The notes beneath the pieces were generated by a model, which worked only from the letters and a program-made list of their open reading frames with translations, searched no databases and was not told the origin of the DNA. Shown one piece after another: positions 28,832 through 37,827 of a stretch of DNA of 41,327 nucleotides. The stretch covers positions 1-41,327 of IMG/VR virus record IMGVR_UViG_3300033154_000500. The stretch is one strand, 5' to 3'. Position numbers and translations under genes: made by a program. This DNA is from a virus. How positions within the stretch are numbered: the stretch's first letter is position 1; the number at the start of each line of letters is the position of its first letter.

Positions 28832-29544
28832 GCCTATCAGCTAATGACATAATTGAAAGAGCAATGGTAAAGACAAGGATTATTGCCCCAGGGGAATCTG
28901 TCCCTGCGGGTAAATTAAACCAAGTATTTGACGAACTTAATGATATGCTTGAATCATGGGCATTGGAAAAATTAATGGTGGTTGCCGATGTCTTGGAGTC
29001 CTTTACTCTTGTGATTGGTCAGGCTGAATATACTTATGGGGTGGGTGGTGATTTTGACTCTGCCCGCCCCATTGAAATCAAAGATGAGGGGTTTATCCGG
29101 AGTGGTGGAGTAGATTACTCTATCCTACTAAAAACATTGGATGTGTACCGAAGACAAATTATTAAAACGACAAAGGCAAGACCGAGAATGATGGCATATA
29201 ATCCAGAGTACCCATTGGGGAAGACCTTCTTCTGGCCTACTCCTTCAGCCACGGATACCATTCATTTGCGGGTGGCCAAGACCCTAACTGGATTCCCTGA
29301 TAAGACAACATCAGTAAGTTTAGAACCAGGGTATTCTCGTGCTATTATTAGTAACCTGGCAATCGAAATCTCTCCTAATTTTGGCAAGAAGGTGAGTAAG
29401 GAATTGGCATTTATGGCAGAACAGGCAAAGAGGTCAATCAAGAGTGCTAATTCCATCCCAATTAAACCATCTACCTGTCCTGACCTGAGAGCAATAGTGG
29501 GTGGTGGCAGGGTAGGTAACATATTAAGCGGTCCCTTTGGGTAA
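28828..29544 (+). CDS. Tail accessory/head-completion protein, P22 gp4-like
   Basis: 238 residues. IIERAMVKTRIIAPGESVPAG and NDMLESWALEKLMV followed by FTLVIGQAEYTYGVGGDF match the start of the P22 gp4 family (adaptor that binds the portal and seals the head). Later blocks (RPIEIKDEGF, YPLGKTFFWPTP, ISNLAIEISP) agree. Longer than P22 gp4 (166), as in many relatives. ATGA overlap with the gene before it. Confidence 0.85.
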   Translation: MSLSANDIIERAMVKTRIIAPGESVPAGKLNQVFDELNDMLESWALEKLMVVADVLESFTLVIGQAEYTYGVGGDFDSARPIEIKDEGFIRSGGVDYSILLKTLDVYRRQIIKTTKARPRMMAYNPEYPLGKTFFWPTPSATDTIHLRVAKTLTGFPDKTTSVSLEPGYSRAIISNLAIEISPNFGKKVSKELAFMAEQAKRSIKSANSIPIKPSTCPDLRAIVGGGRVGNILSGPFG

Positions 29545-29554
29545 GGAGAAGTCA

Positions 29555-29734
29555 ATGGCAAATAAAAAATCTGCTCCTATAAAAGTGAGCTATAAAGAAC
29601 CAAGAAGTGTAAGTATCAAAAAGGCAGCAAATGGTTATGTCATCTCTACCTACAATGAACATGGAGAGGCGGTGGAGGTTGCTAAGACTATAACGGCTGC
29701 AAACAAAATTGCCAAGAGGATATTGGAGGGTTAA
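29555..29734 (+). CDS. Small basic protein, function unknown
   Basis: 59 residues (MANKKSAPIKVSYKEPRSVSI...), beta then helix (KTITAANKIAKRILEG). The ATG at 29555 is preferred (GGAGAAGTCA before it) over 29537. A similar short beta-helix protein is often found in phages beside gp4/gp10-type genes. Function unknown. Confidence 0.65.
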   Translation: MANKKSAPIKVSYKEPRSVSIKKAANGYVISTYNEHGEAVEVAKTITAANKIAKRILEG

Positions 29735-29735
29735 T

Positions 29736-31166
29736 TTGCGAATAGAAATTCCATTTACTGGTCCATCTTACAAGTCGGAATCCCTGATTGTCTCTCCACA
29801 AGAATGCATAAACTTTTACCTCCGACCCTATCCTGAGCTTGGGGAAAATAAGATGGCCTTATTTGGTACTCCTGGGTTGGAATTATGGGTCTCCCTTGAG
29901 GGAGGGGAAGTTCGTGCTTTTCTTCCTGTAGGAGACTATCTTGGTGTGATAGTAGGAGATCGTCTCCAAAGGATAAGCACTACTGGTGGGATTACGGACA
30001 TAGGAGATGTTTCTCTTCTTCCCTCATCAGGGCAAATAAGTATGGCTACTAATGGATTAGATATTGTTATTGTGGGAGGGGCTATTGGTTATATCTATGA
30101 TTTGGCTACTGAAACACTCTCCCAAATAGTAGATCCTGATTTCCCTGGGGGAAACAATGTAGTTCAAACTGATGGTTATTATTTAGTTAATAAGCCAGGA
30201 ACAGGGCAGATATGGCGTTCAGATTGGAATGATGGTTCCAGTTGGGACGGTCTTGCCTTTTCCACTGCTGGAGGAGATCCAGATAATATAGTTTCCATTA
30301 TTGTAGACCACCGAGATGTTTGGGTTATTGGGGAACGCACCATCGAGATTTGGTACAATACGGGGGCAGCAACATTCAATTTTGCCCGAATTGAGGGAGC
30401 ATTCATTGAACAGGGGGGAATTGCCCCTCATGCCCGAACGAAGATTAATAATGCAGTCTACTGGCTTGGACGAGACCAATCTGGACAAAATCAGGTATTC
30501 CAGGCTACTGGACGTCAACCTAAAATAATTAGTACTATTCCAATTAACAATATAATCTCCCAGTGTGAACAGTCTAATGCCTTTATGTTCTCCTATCAAC
30601 AACTGGGACATAATTTTATCGTACTTACATTCCCCTCCTCAGACATTACCCTCGTCTATGACTCGACAGTGGGGATGTGGCATCAACGTTCTTCCCTAAT
30701 TACAGGAGTGAACCGAAGATGGAGGGCAAACTGTCATGCCCTGTTCAAGGGAGATCACATAGTAGGGGATTTCACCAATGGGAAGCTCTACAAGCTCAAG
30801 ACGGACGTGTATGATGAGGATGGGGACCCGATGGTGGCTGTCCGTACCACTCCCGTAATCCGGAGCAAGCAGAATCGAATCACAGTCGACCAAGTGCAGG
30901 TTGTGAACGAACCAGGGGTTGGGTTGATCACCGGAGGGGTAGAGGACGTTGACCCCCAAGCGATGTTCAGTTGGTCCAGAGATGGTGGCCGTAATTTCTC
31001 TGCGGAAGTGGATATGCCTCTTGGTAAGATAGGAGAGACGGAAAATACGTCGAGGGTATGGCAATTAGGACAAGGAAAGAATTGGGTCTTTCGTTATAAG
31101 ATTAGTGCTGCTGTCAAGAGGGTAGTGTTGGGGGCCGTAATAGAAGCGGAGGAAGATGATGCCTAA
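29736..31166 (+). CDS. Packaged-DNA stabilisation protein, P22 gp10-like
   Basis: 476 residues from a TTG at 29736 (GGAGGGTTAAT before it). FTGPSYKSESLIVSPQECIN and NFYLRPYPE near the start and the repeated beta-propeller-like blocks (IWRSDWNDGSSWDGLAF, IGERTIEIWYNTG, WHQRSSL) are those of the P22 gp10 family, which forms the ring under gp4 in the tail and plugs the packaged DNA. Length matches P22 gp10 (472). Very sure of family. Confidence 0.88.
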   Translation: MRIEIPFTGPSYKSESLIVSPQECINFYLRPYPELGENKMALFGTPGLELWVSLEGGEVRAFLPVGDYLGVIVGDRLQRISTTGGITDIGDVSLLPSSGQISMATNGLDIVIVGGAIGYIYDLATETLSQIVDPDFPGGNNVVQTDGYYLVNKPGTGQIWRSDWNDGSSWDGLAFSTAGGDPDNIVSIIVDHRDVWVIGERTIEIWYNTGAATFNFARIEGAFIEQGGIAPHARTKINNAVYWLGRDQSGQNQVFQATGRQPKIISTIPINNIISQCEQSNAFMFSYQQLGHNFIVLTFPSSDITLVYDSTVGMWHQRSSLITGVNRRWRANCHALFKGDHIVGDFTNGKLYKLKTDVYDEDGDPMVAVRTTPVIRSKQNRITVDQVQVVNEPGVGLITGGVEDVDPQAMFSWSRDGGRNFSAEVDMPLGKIGETENTSRVWQLGQGKNWVFRYKISAAVKRVVLGAVIEAEEDDA

Positions 31167-31938
31167 GCTTATTCTTCCACCAATTCCCCGATCTCCCATG
31201 TATGTTGATGGTGTAATGATAGTGGAATGGCAAGATTTCTTCCGCAATCTATATGTGAGGGTTGGGGGATTTGAAACTGCCGACTCTGGAGACATACTAA
31301 ATGCTATCGCCTCTGGAATGTTCAATGTTCCTACTGATTACAACAAGGAATTGAGGAAGTTAAAATTTGAAATCGCCTCCATGGTTAGTCCGAAGAGTTA
31401 TGATCATGAGATAAAGGAATTAAGAACGAAAATAGAAATACTCCCAAGTCCAAAGGATTATGATTCCTTAATTGATAGACTTGAAAAGGCTATAGTAGCT
31501 GAAGTATACAAGCCAAGACCAGATACGGGGGGGAAATCCCAAGCAATAATTCATGGTAGTGGGTACGGCCATGCCTCAGATAATACTGAAAGGGCAACAA
31601 CTGGTATCGCCTATGCATGGGAGAACAATCTGGATGTTAGTATTGATGTTGAAGTTGGTGATCTTGTGATGGTGATACTGGATGGCTGGTTCAAAAATGC
31701 CAGTGACGAAATATCAAGTGGGTATATTCAGGTGTTTGGGGCTGGGGCTACAAGGCTTACCGATATTGCGTATTACCGAACACAAAGTAGATATTATGAC
31801 TCCAAGCATGTAACTGAACTGTATGAGGTCACTATTGGTGGGACAATACATTTCCGGATGATATGGAAATCCCATGGTGGTGGTACAGTCTATGCGGATA
31901 ATAGAATAATGAAAGCCTGGGTGATTGGTAAAAAGTAA
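31159..31938 (+). CDS. Trimeric-type fibre or needle-like protein
   Basis: 259 residues. The N-terminal part (PIPRSPMYVDGVMIVEWQDFFRNLYVRVGG) looks like an anchoring domain. The middle (about 50-115) is a long helix with coiled-coil heptads (LRKLKFEIASMV, IKELRTKIEI, IDRLEKAIVAEV). The C-terminal domain is beta-rich and Gly/Tyr-containing. The layout of helical stalk plus beta tip suits a tail needle or short fibre. No gp26 signature was recognised. Confidence 0.65.
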   Translation: MPKLILPPIPRSPMYVDGVMIVEWQDFFRNLYVRVGGFETADSGDILNAIASGMFNVPTDYNKELRKLKFEIASMVSPKSYDHEIKELRTKIEILPSPKDYDSLIDRLEKAIVAEVYKPRPDTGGKSQAIIHGSGYGHASDNTERATTGIAYAWENNLDVSIDVEVGDLVMVILDGWFKNASDEISSGYIQVFGAGATRLTDIAYYRTQSRYYDSKHVTELYEVTIGGTIHFRMIWKSHGGGTVYADNRIMKAWVIGKK

Positions 31939-31950
31939 AGGAGAAATAAA

Positions 31951-32286
31951 ATGGGAATTGAAATTAAAAATGCATACATGGCACAACCAGCAGCAGCTGA
32001 TACTACACTCTACACTTGCCCTGCCAATACCCAGGCTCGTGTCCTTAAGTGTACTGTCACCAACGATACTACTACGGCAGTTACCATCAGTTTCAACAAA
32101 GTGCCTTCCGGTGGTGCAGTAGGGGCTGACAATTTGGTATTGAATCTCAAGGCTATTGGGAGTAGGGAAACATATGAATGTCCTGAAGTGGTGGGGCAGG
32201 TAATGGATGCTGGGGATGTAATGAGTGCCATTGCCAGCGTGGTTGACCAATTATCGGTGGCATTGGATGTTGTGGAGATTGTATGA
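31951..32286 (+). CDS. Small beta-rich virion protein
   Basis: 111 residues (MGIEIKNAYMAQPAAADTTLYTCPANTQARVLKCTV...), an Ig-like or jelly-roll pattern of alternating strands, common among phage proteins encoded near tail accessory genes and likely a head or tail decoration. ATGA overlap with the acetyltransferase start. Function inferred from pattern. Confidence 0.7.
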   Translation: MGIEIKNAYMAQPAAADTTLYTCPANTQARVLKCTVTNDTTTAVTISFNKVPSGGAVGADNLVLNLKAIGSRETYECPEVVGQVMDAGDVMSAIASVVDQLSVALDVVEIV

Positions 32287-32735
32287 TTAAGGAAATGACC
32301 ATAGAGGATATTCCTCGACTTGCTGAAATGGCCAGGGAGTTTCATAAATATGCTATTGCTGATAAGGGTCTTGGGTTCTCTCCTTCTGATTTCATTAAGT
32401 ACTCTACCTTCCTAATGGAGAGTCCTGTTGCCAATATACTGATGTTGGGAATTGAGGGAAAGACAGTTGGGACAATTGCAGGAATAATTGCTCCCTGGTT
32501 CATGAACTTCTCTCAACTAATACTTACTGAATTATGGTGGTGGGTAGACCCCGAATATAGAAAGGGGAATTTGGCCTTTGGTCTCTTGGATGCCTTAACT
32601 GAATGGGGACGGTATCGTGGGGCTACAACATTTATTATGGTATCTATTGGGGCAGAACGAGAAGGGGCAGTGAAAAGATACTATAAACGAAAAGGGTTTG
32701 CCTATATGGAGACTCATTTTGTAAAGGAGATATAA
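32283..32735 (+). CDS. GNAT-family acetyltransferase
   Basis: 150 residues. Typical GNAT order: IKEMTIEDIPRLAEMAREF at the start, ELWWWVDPEYRKGNLAFGLLDALTEWGR (about 80-107) as the acetyl-CoA-binding motif A strand and helix, TFIMVSIG, and KRYYKRKGFAYMETHFVKEI as the end. The substrate is unknown. Such GNATs are frequent in P22-type phage virion blocks between gp10- and gp7-like genes, and may modify a virion or host protein. Confidence 0.85.
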   Translation: MIKEMTIEDIPRLAEMAREFHKYAIADKGLGFSPSDFIKYSTFLMESPVANILMLGIEGKTVGTIAGIIAPWFMNFSQLILTELWWWVDPEYRKGNLAFGLLDALTEWGRYRGATTFIMVSIGAEREGAVKRYYKRKGFAYMETHFVKEI

Positions 32736-32736
32736 A

Positions 32737-33558
32737 ATGGCAATAGCAACAGGAACGGCAATACTTGGGGCAGCGGCATTAGGGACAGGGGCTTCTATTT
32801 TAGGTTCCCATAATGCTTCCAAAGCAGCGGGTAATGCAGCATCAACCCAAGCGGCATCGCAGGCACAATCAACGGCTATGCAGATGAAATACCTGCGAGA
32901 GGTTAGGGCAGATATAGCTGAGGCAGTAGATGCTGGCCTTATTGATTTGGATACTGGATTTAATATGGCAATTAAACAGTTTGAACCTCTAACCGGCCTG
33001 GAGGAATATAATACTGCCCGACAACTCCTTAATGACCCATCGGCAATAATGGATCGACCTTCAACCCAATTCCAATATGGGCAGGGGATAGATGCTATCC
33101 AATCTGCATTCTCCCGAACCTCTGGGGGTGGGGTTTCCGGTCCGGCAATGAAAGGGGCTATGGAGTATGGACAGAATTTTGCCTCCATGGCCTTGGATGC
33201 GGAGCTTAATCGCTTATTCCCATTTATCAATACCGCAACTGAGGCAAGAAGTAATATCGCTAATTTGTACCAAGGACTGGGGGTATCCAAGGCCAATACT
33301 AGATTAGGAGGGGCAACAGGGACAGCCAATATTGGCGCACAGATGATACCATCCATAGCACAGGGGGTTGCCAATCAGGGTAATATTGCTGCCTCTGGAA
33401 TGATCAACCAAGCCAATACCCAAACTGGACTCTATTCCAACCTTGCGGGGATGGGGACTAATATGGCCATGTTATATGCTACTAATCCTGGACTGTTTAG
33501 TGGAGGTGGGGGTGGTGGGGTAGACCAAAGTTATCTAATGAATGCAAACATACGGTAA
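32737..33558 (+). CDS. DNA-injection (ejection) protein, P22 gp7-like
   Basis: 273 residues, Ala/Gly-rich. Starts AIATGTAILGAAALGTGASI, a membrane-seeking stretch, then QAASQAQSTAMQMKYLREVRADI and a long region with YGQGIDAIQSAFSRTSGGGVSG, patterns of the P22 gp7-type injection proteins. These leave the virion with the DNA and help it cross the cell envelope. The C-terminus has a Gly-rich tail (GGGGGGVDQS). The family is inferred from pattern and order. Confidence 0.78.
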   Translation: MAIATGTAILGAAALGTGASILGSHNASKAAGNAASTQAASQAQSTAMQMKYLREVRADIAEAVDAGLIDLDTGFNMAIKQFEPLTGLEEYNTARQLLNDPSAIMDRPSTQFQYGQGIDAIQSAFSRTSGGGVSGPAMKGAMEYGQNFASMALDAELNRLFPFINTATEARSNIANLYQGLGVSKANTRLGGATGTANIGAQMIPSIAQGVANQGNIAASGMINQANTQTGLYSNLAGMGTNMAMLYATNPGLFSGGGGGGVDQSYLMNANIR

Positions 33559-33567
33559 GGAGATATT

Positions 33568-34728
33568 ATGCCAAATGCATCTATACCAGCAATACAACAA
33601 TTCCAAATGCCAGACGTTGCTAATTCAGCAGCCAAGTTCCTACAGCTTAAAGGCTATAGAGATCAGGTTCAATCTGTAAGAGAACATAACCAAAACGCTG
33701 CAACAGTGGCACAGAAAAAATTTATTGCAGAGCAGAAAGCTGTACAGAGAAAGAATTCTCTTGAGGTTAATGATTTTGCCCTCAATCTTCTTGCTGGAGT
33801 GAATAGTGCCGAGGATTTGGATATTGCCAAAGGACAGTTCAATGCTCGATACCCACAGTTTACGGGCATTACCGAGAAGATAATGTCGGGTTATACTCCC
33901 CAGAAGGTAGAAATGATCCGCAATTCCCTCCGTACCGAGACTCAACGGATGAAGAAAGAGGAAAGGACGGAGAAACTTGAAGGGTTTGGAGCTGGTACTG
34001 CCATCTATAAGGGAGGGAGGGCATTAGGACAAGTGCCCTTTGCCCCACCCAAAACCCCTGCTCCTAAATTTGAAGTTTTCCAGGATAATACTGGAAACCA
34101 AGTATATGTGGAGAAAGGAAAAGTAATTCCTGAGGGATACAGTAAGGTTCAGGCCAAGGGGACACAAGTAACAATCCAAACCGGAGACCTTGGCAAAACC
34201 ACCAAGAGTAAGCTGGAGGGTGATATTATTGAAGGAACACGCAATATCCAATCTTTCCAAAAGACAAGGGAATCGTTCAAGCCTGAATATTTAACAATGT
34301 TTGGTAAAGGACAAAAATTACTGGCTGAGACTGCGGATAAGGCAGGGATTCCTACTAAAGGACAAAAACAATTAATTAGGAGGCGATCAAAATGGTTCCG
34401 CCAGGCCAAGGCTGATTTTATTGCCTATAGAAAATGGGCAACCGGTGTTGCTGGTGGAGAGAAGGAACTTAAGGAAATTGCCACTTCCTTCCCTGACCCA
34501 GTAAAGAATAGCCCGACTCAATACGAGGCCAATCTTGATAGCATAGATGAAACAACCAAGAGAGTACTTATGCTCAATACAGATTTCCTCCGTTCTGGTA
34601 TCGACCTTAACCAACCTTTGGATAAAGTGTTGGAACAGGCAAAGGCAGTAGGGGTTCCGACTCCAGCCCCAAAAGGGAAAGGGATAGTTATTAGGTTTGA
34701 TGCTCAAGGAAATAGAGTCTCTCCCTAA
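33568..34728 (+). CDS. Internal virion (ejection) protein, function unknown
   Basis: 386 residues, mostly helical and polar, with a Pro-rich linker at about 150-170. No signal peptide, no known enzymatic motif. Position between the gp7-like protein and the large effector-carrying protein matches the P22 gp20/gp16 ejection set. Spacing and GGAGATATT upstream support the start. The 87 bases after it hold no gene or clear signal except a binding site for the next gene. Confidence 0.7.
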   Translation: MPNASIPAIQQFQMPDVANSAAKFLQLKGYRDQVQSVREHNQNAATVAQKKFIAEQKAVQRKNSLEVNDFALNLLAGVNSAEDLDIAKGQFNARYPQFTGITEKIMSGYTPQKVEMIRNSLRTETQRMKKEERTEKLEGFGAGTAIYKGGRALGQVPFAPPKTPAPKFEVFQDNTGNQVYVEKGKVIPEGYSKVQAKGTQVTIQTGDLGKTTKSKLEGDIIEGTRNIQSFQKTRESFKPEYLTMFGKGQKLLAETADKAGIPTKGQKQLIRRRSKWFRQAKADFIAYRKWATGVAGGEKELKEIATSFPDPVKNSPTQYEANLDSIDETTKRVLMLNTDFLRSGIDLNQPLDKVLEQAKAVGVPTPAPKGKGIVIRFDAQGNRVSP

Positions 34729-34815
34729 CTCAGGAAAATATGGGCTGGACGATGCGGCTTCTTGTATGGGGATGAACTTTTGAGGATTACAACGAATTAG
34801 GGGAAACGTAAAACA

Positions 34816-37800
34816 ATGGAAAAGAAAATAATCAAAGCACAACTCGCAGACGGTCGAGTATTGGAGTTTCCGGAAGGCACAGAGGATTCAGTCATTGATG
34901 CTACAGTAAAAAAGGAAATGGATATCCCTGAGGGAGGATCTATGCCAATATCCACTTTAGGGGCAGGAGAAGAACCCCCGACCATGCGTATTGGTCCACC
35001 AGTACCGCCAGCACCTACTACAGAACAGAAACCTCTTGGAGAGCGAATATTGGAGGAGGTTCCGCAAGTAGGCGGGGGTATAGTGGGTGGGGTTGCCGCT
35101 GGGACCACCGGTGCTGGACTACTCCCTGTCGTTGCGGCAGTTGCTCTTGGGGCAGGGACAGGAGAAGCATATAAACAACTTGGTCAACACTTATCTGGAA
35201 GCTTAGATGCACCTAAGACCTCAATTGATGCAGCCAAGAGAATTGGTAAGGCTGGGCTAACCGAGGGTGGATGGGAAATGGTTGGCGGTCTTGTAATGAA
35301 AGGATTTGGGAAAATCATTGCTCCTCTAAAGAATAAAATGGTTAAGGAGGGTGCAGATGCAATTGATATGTTCCATGATAAAATTAAACCTGTGGTTCTT
35401 TTACCTGCGGAGGCTACCGAGTCGAGAGTGCTGGACTTGTTACAAAATGTGAGTGAATCATCCATTGTGGGTGGTAGTTCTATTCAGGATTTTAAGACCC
35501 AGCGGATGAAGTTCTTTGACGATTTTGCGGACTCATTAATTGACGAGTTTGGGAAGAGGACAGATACAACGGATTTGGGGAATTTGTTTGTGGCATCCAT
35601 TAGTAATGCCAGGGCAGTACATTCCAAAGCAGCTAATATTCTATACAATTCAGTAAAGGCTGGGAGAGCAAAGACGGAAATAGGATCGCTGAAGAGATTT
35701 GCTAAGCCACTGCAGAGAAGGGCAGTGAAATTAGAGGGAATTGAGGCAAAAAATGCTGGGGATGACCTGTTGGATGCAGTAATGGATTTGCCGGACAAAT
35801 TGTCCTATAAGGAAGCTACAGAATTGAGGTCGAGGCTAATTAGTAGGATTAACGAATTTAGCATTTTGAATAAGAAGGCTCCGGCAATTGGGAAAGCGAA
35901 GAAAATGGTGGGGTTGCTGGATAAGGCAATTGGGAAGTCACTAAAGGGGATTGGGGTCCTCACTACCAAAGTGGGTCCTATCAGGAGAAAGGGGATTAGA
36001 GTGGTAGATTCTTCTACTATTAGCAAAATGCCCCAATCAGTATATTCTACTTGGGCTACTAAGGAAAATATAGAGTTATTGTCCAAAGGAGTAACTCCTG
36101 TAAAAAAAATCCGCCATGGTGGTTTAGGAGGAGTTATTGTACTGAAAGAAGAAACTGGGGAGCCAGGATTAGTATTAATATCCAATTTCAAAGGTGATTT
36201 AGTTAAAAAATTAAGAAAACAAGGTCTTGATGTAAAAAGTTATGGTAGTTATAAAGATCAAATAGACAAGATAATAAAATGGCAATCAGAAAAATTTGGG
36301 AAGGAAGTACAATTTCCTATACAGACGACTAAGGATACACTAAGAGCGGAAGGTTTTATTACAGGAATACTGGACTCTAAGGGAAAATTAATAGGTCAGT
36401 TTGATTTAGGTGGTGTTGATTTAAGGATGGGTACAAAGGCAGAAGGGACAGTTAATTTGTTGAATTTTGAAATATATCCTCCTTATAGAGAACAGGGAGT
36501 AGCTAGTAGTTTTTTGGAGCAGACTGCTGAAATTGCAAGAGATAAGGGATATAACAAAATTGTTCTTACTACAGAAAAGGAAAGGGCAGAAGATTTAGTA
36601 AGATTGTATAAAAAGTCTGGGTTCAAAGTGGATAAAGTACTCCCAGATGGTAAAGTAGAAATGAGTATGGATTTAACCAAGGGGGAAATTGGGGTCCCCA
36701 CTTCCCCAGCCGGACCCACTCCCTATGAGGCATGGCGCACGGCTAATCGTTTCTACCGTGATGGGCAGAAGAAATTCAATTCCACCCTAATCCGCCGACT
36801 CGTCAAGCTCGCAGATGATACCGGAACTGGAGCGGAGATGATAGCCCCTGCAATATTTAAACCTAGACACATTTCCACTGTCCGTAAAGTAAAGATCGCC
36901 TTACTGGGCAGTCCTACAGGAGTTCCCCACGGGAGAATATTTTATAGAGGAGAAGGGAAACATTTAGGTAGATTTGAAAAAATGATTGATGGAGTAGATA
37001 CTTGGGTAGGTACAAAAAAAACAGCAGAATTATATGGTACTCCTAAAAAAATTATAGCCAAACCAGGAACTAAAATATTAAATGAAAGTGATTTACCTGA
37101 AATACGTAGACTGATGAATAGGAAAGGAAAAAATATTTTTGAAATTATTGGTCATGATGATGTTAACAAATTTTTTTCCTTGTTAATAAAAAAAGCAAAA
37201 AAAGAAGGTTATCATGCCCTAAAATTTGCGGATGAAGAAGCTGGAATAGCCGTTTTTGACAAGTCTAAATTTACCCCTTATGTAAATGAGGGGACTGAGA
37301 CATGGCGCAAACTGCAGGGATTCTTTATGCAGCATATATTACAAAAGTCAACCGATACCAGCGGGGATATAATTGGTAGAAAACTTATTAATAACATATC
37401 AGGTAAACCTGGTAGTTTTGGTATACCTATAATGAAGGAAGTATTTACTGAACCGCAAATCAAGGCGTTACGGACTTTTGGGAAAGCAGTTCAGTTAACC
37501 CAAGAACGACAAGCAGAAGGAGCAGGACGAGTGCTCATTCAATTGACACAGGCAGGAGCATTGGGGGCAATATTAACTGGGAACTTGGCATTACCGGCAG
37601 CAACAGTAATTATCGCTCCGGCAGTAATGTCCAAAATGCTACTAAATCCCAAAGTAGCAAAACTGTTAACCACTGGGTTAGCACTACCAGCAAAATCTCC
37701 AGAGGCAGCGGGAATCCTTACTCGATTAGTCGCTGCGGCATGGAGAATACAATATGGAGATGGAAATGGGGATGGAAATGGAAATGGGAACAAAAATAAA

Positions 37801-37827
37801 GGAGAATACAATGAAACAATTAAGTAA
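34816..37827 (+). CDS. Large ejection protein with inserted GNAT and ADP-ribosyltransferase-like modules
   Basis: 1003 residues. The backbone is a helical internal virion protein: a Gly/Ala hydrophobic region (about 86-120), a helical core (about 130-390) and a further part after 830 ending in a hydrophobic stretch (about 915-950) and a GDGNGDGNGNGNKN tail. Two modules interrupt it. About 515-620 is GNAT: YPPYREQGVASSFLEQTAEI and LVRLYKKSGFKVDKV. About 704-820 is ART-like: RIFYRGEGKHLG, WVGTKKTAELYGT and GYHALKFADEEAGIAVFDKSKF. Both modules are more AT-rich than the flanks, which suggests late insertion. It probably enters the cell with DNA and acts on host proteins early; enzymatic activity is unproven. 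Confidence 0.82.
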   Translation: MEKKIIKAQLADGRVLEFPEGTEDSVIDATVKKEMDIPEGGSMPISTLGAGEEPPTMRIGPPVPPAPTTEQKPLGERILEEVPQVGGGIVGGVAAGTTGAGLLPVVAAVALGAGTGEAYKQLGQHLSGSLDAPKTSIDAAKRIGKAGLTEGGWEMVGGLVMKGFGKIIAPLKNKMVKEGADAIDMFHDKIKPVVLLPAEATESRVLDLLQNVSESSIVGGSSIQDFKTQRMKFFDDFADSLIDEFGKRTDTTDLGNLFVASISNARAVHSKAANILYNSVKAGRAKTEIGSLKRFAKPLQRRAVKLEGIEAKNAGDDLLDAVMDLPDKLSYKEATELRSRLISRINEFSILNKKAPAIGKAKKMVGLLDKAIGKSLKGIGVLTTKVGPIRRKGIRVVDSSTISKMPQSVYSTWATKENIELLSKGVTPVKKIRHGGLGGVIVLKEETGEPGLVLISNFKGDLVKKLRKQGLDVKSYGSYKDQIDKIIKWQSEKFGKEVQFPIQTTKDTLRAEGFITGILDSKGKLIGQFDLGGVDLRMGTKAEGTVNLLNFEIYPPYREQGVASSFLEQTAEIARDKGYNKIVLTTEKERAEDLVRLYKKSGFKVDKVLPDGKVEMSMDLTKGEIGVPTSPAGPTPYEAWRTANRFYRDGQKKFNSTLIRRLVKLADDTGTGAEMIAPAIFKPRHISTVRKVKIALLGSPTGVPHGRIFYRGEGKHLGRFEKMIDGVDTWVGTKKTAELYGTPKKIIAKPGTKILNESDLPEIRRLMNRKGKNIFEIIGHDDVNKFFSLLIKKAKKEGYHALKFADEEAGIAVFDKSKFTPYVNEGTETWRKLQGFFMQHILQKSTDTSGDIIGRKLINNISGKPGSFGIPIMKEVFTEPQIKALRTFGKAVQLTQERQAEGAGRVLIQLTQAGALGAILTGNLALPAATVIIAPAVMSKMLLNPKVAKLLTTGLALPAKSPEAAGILTRLVAAAWRIQYGDGNGDGNGNGNKNKGEYNETIK

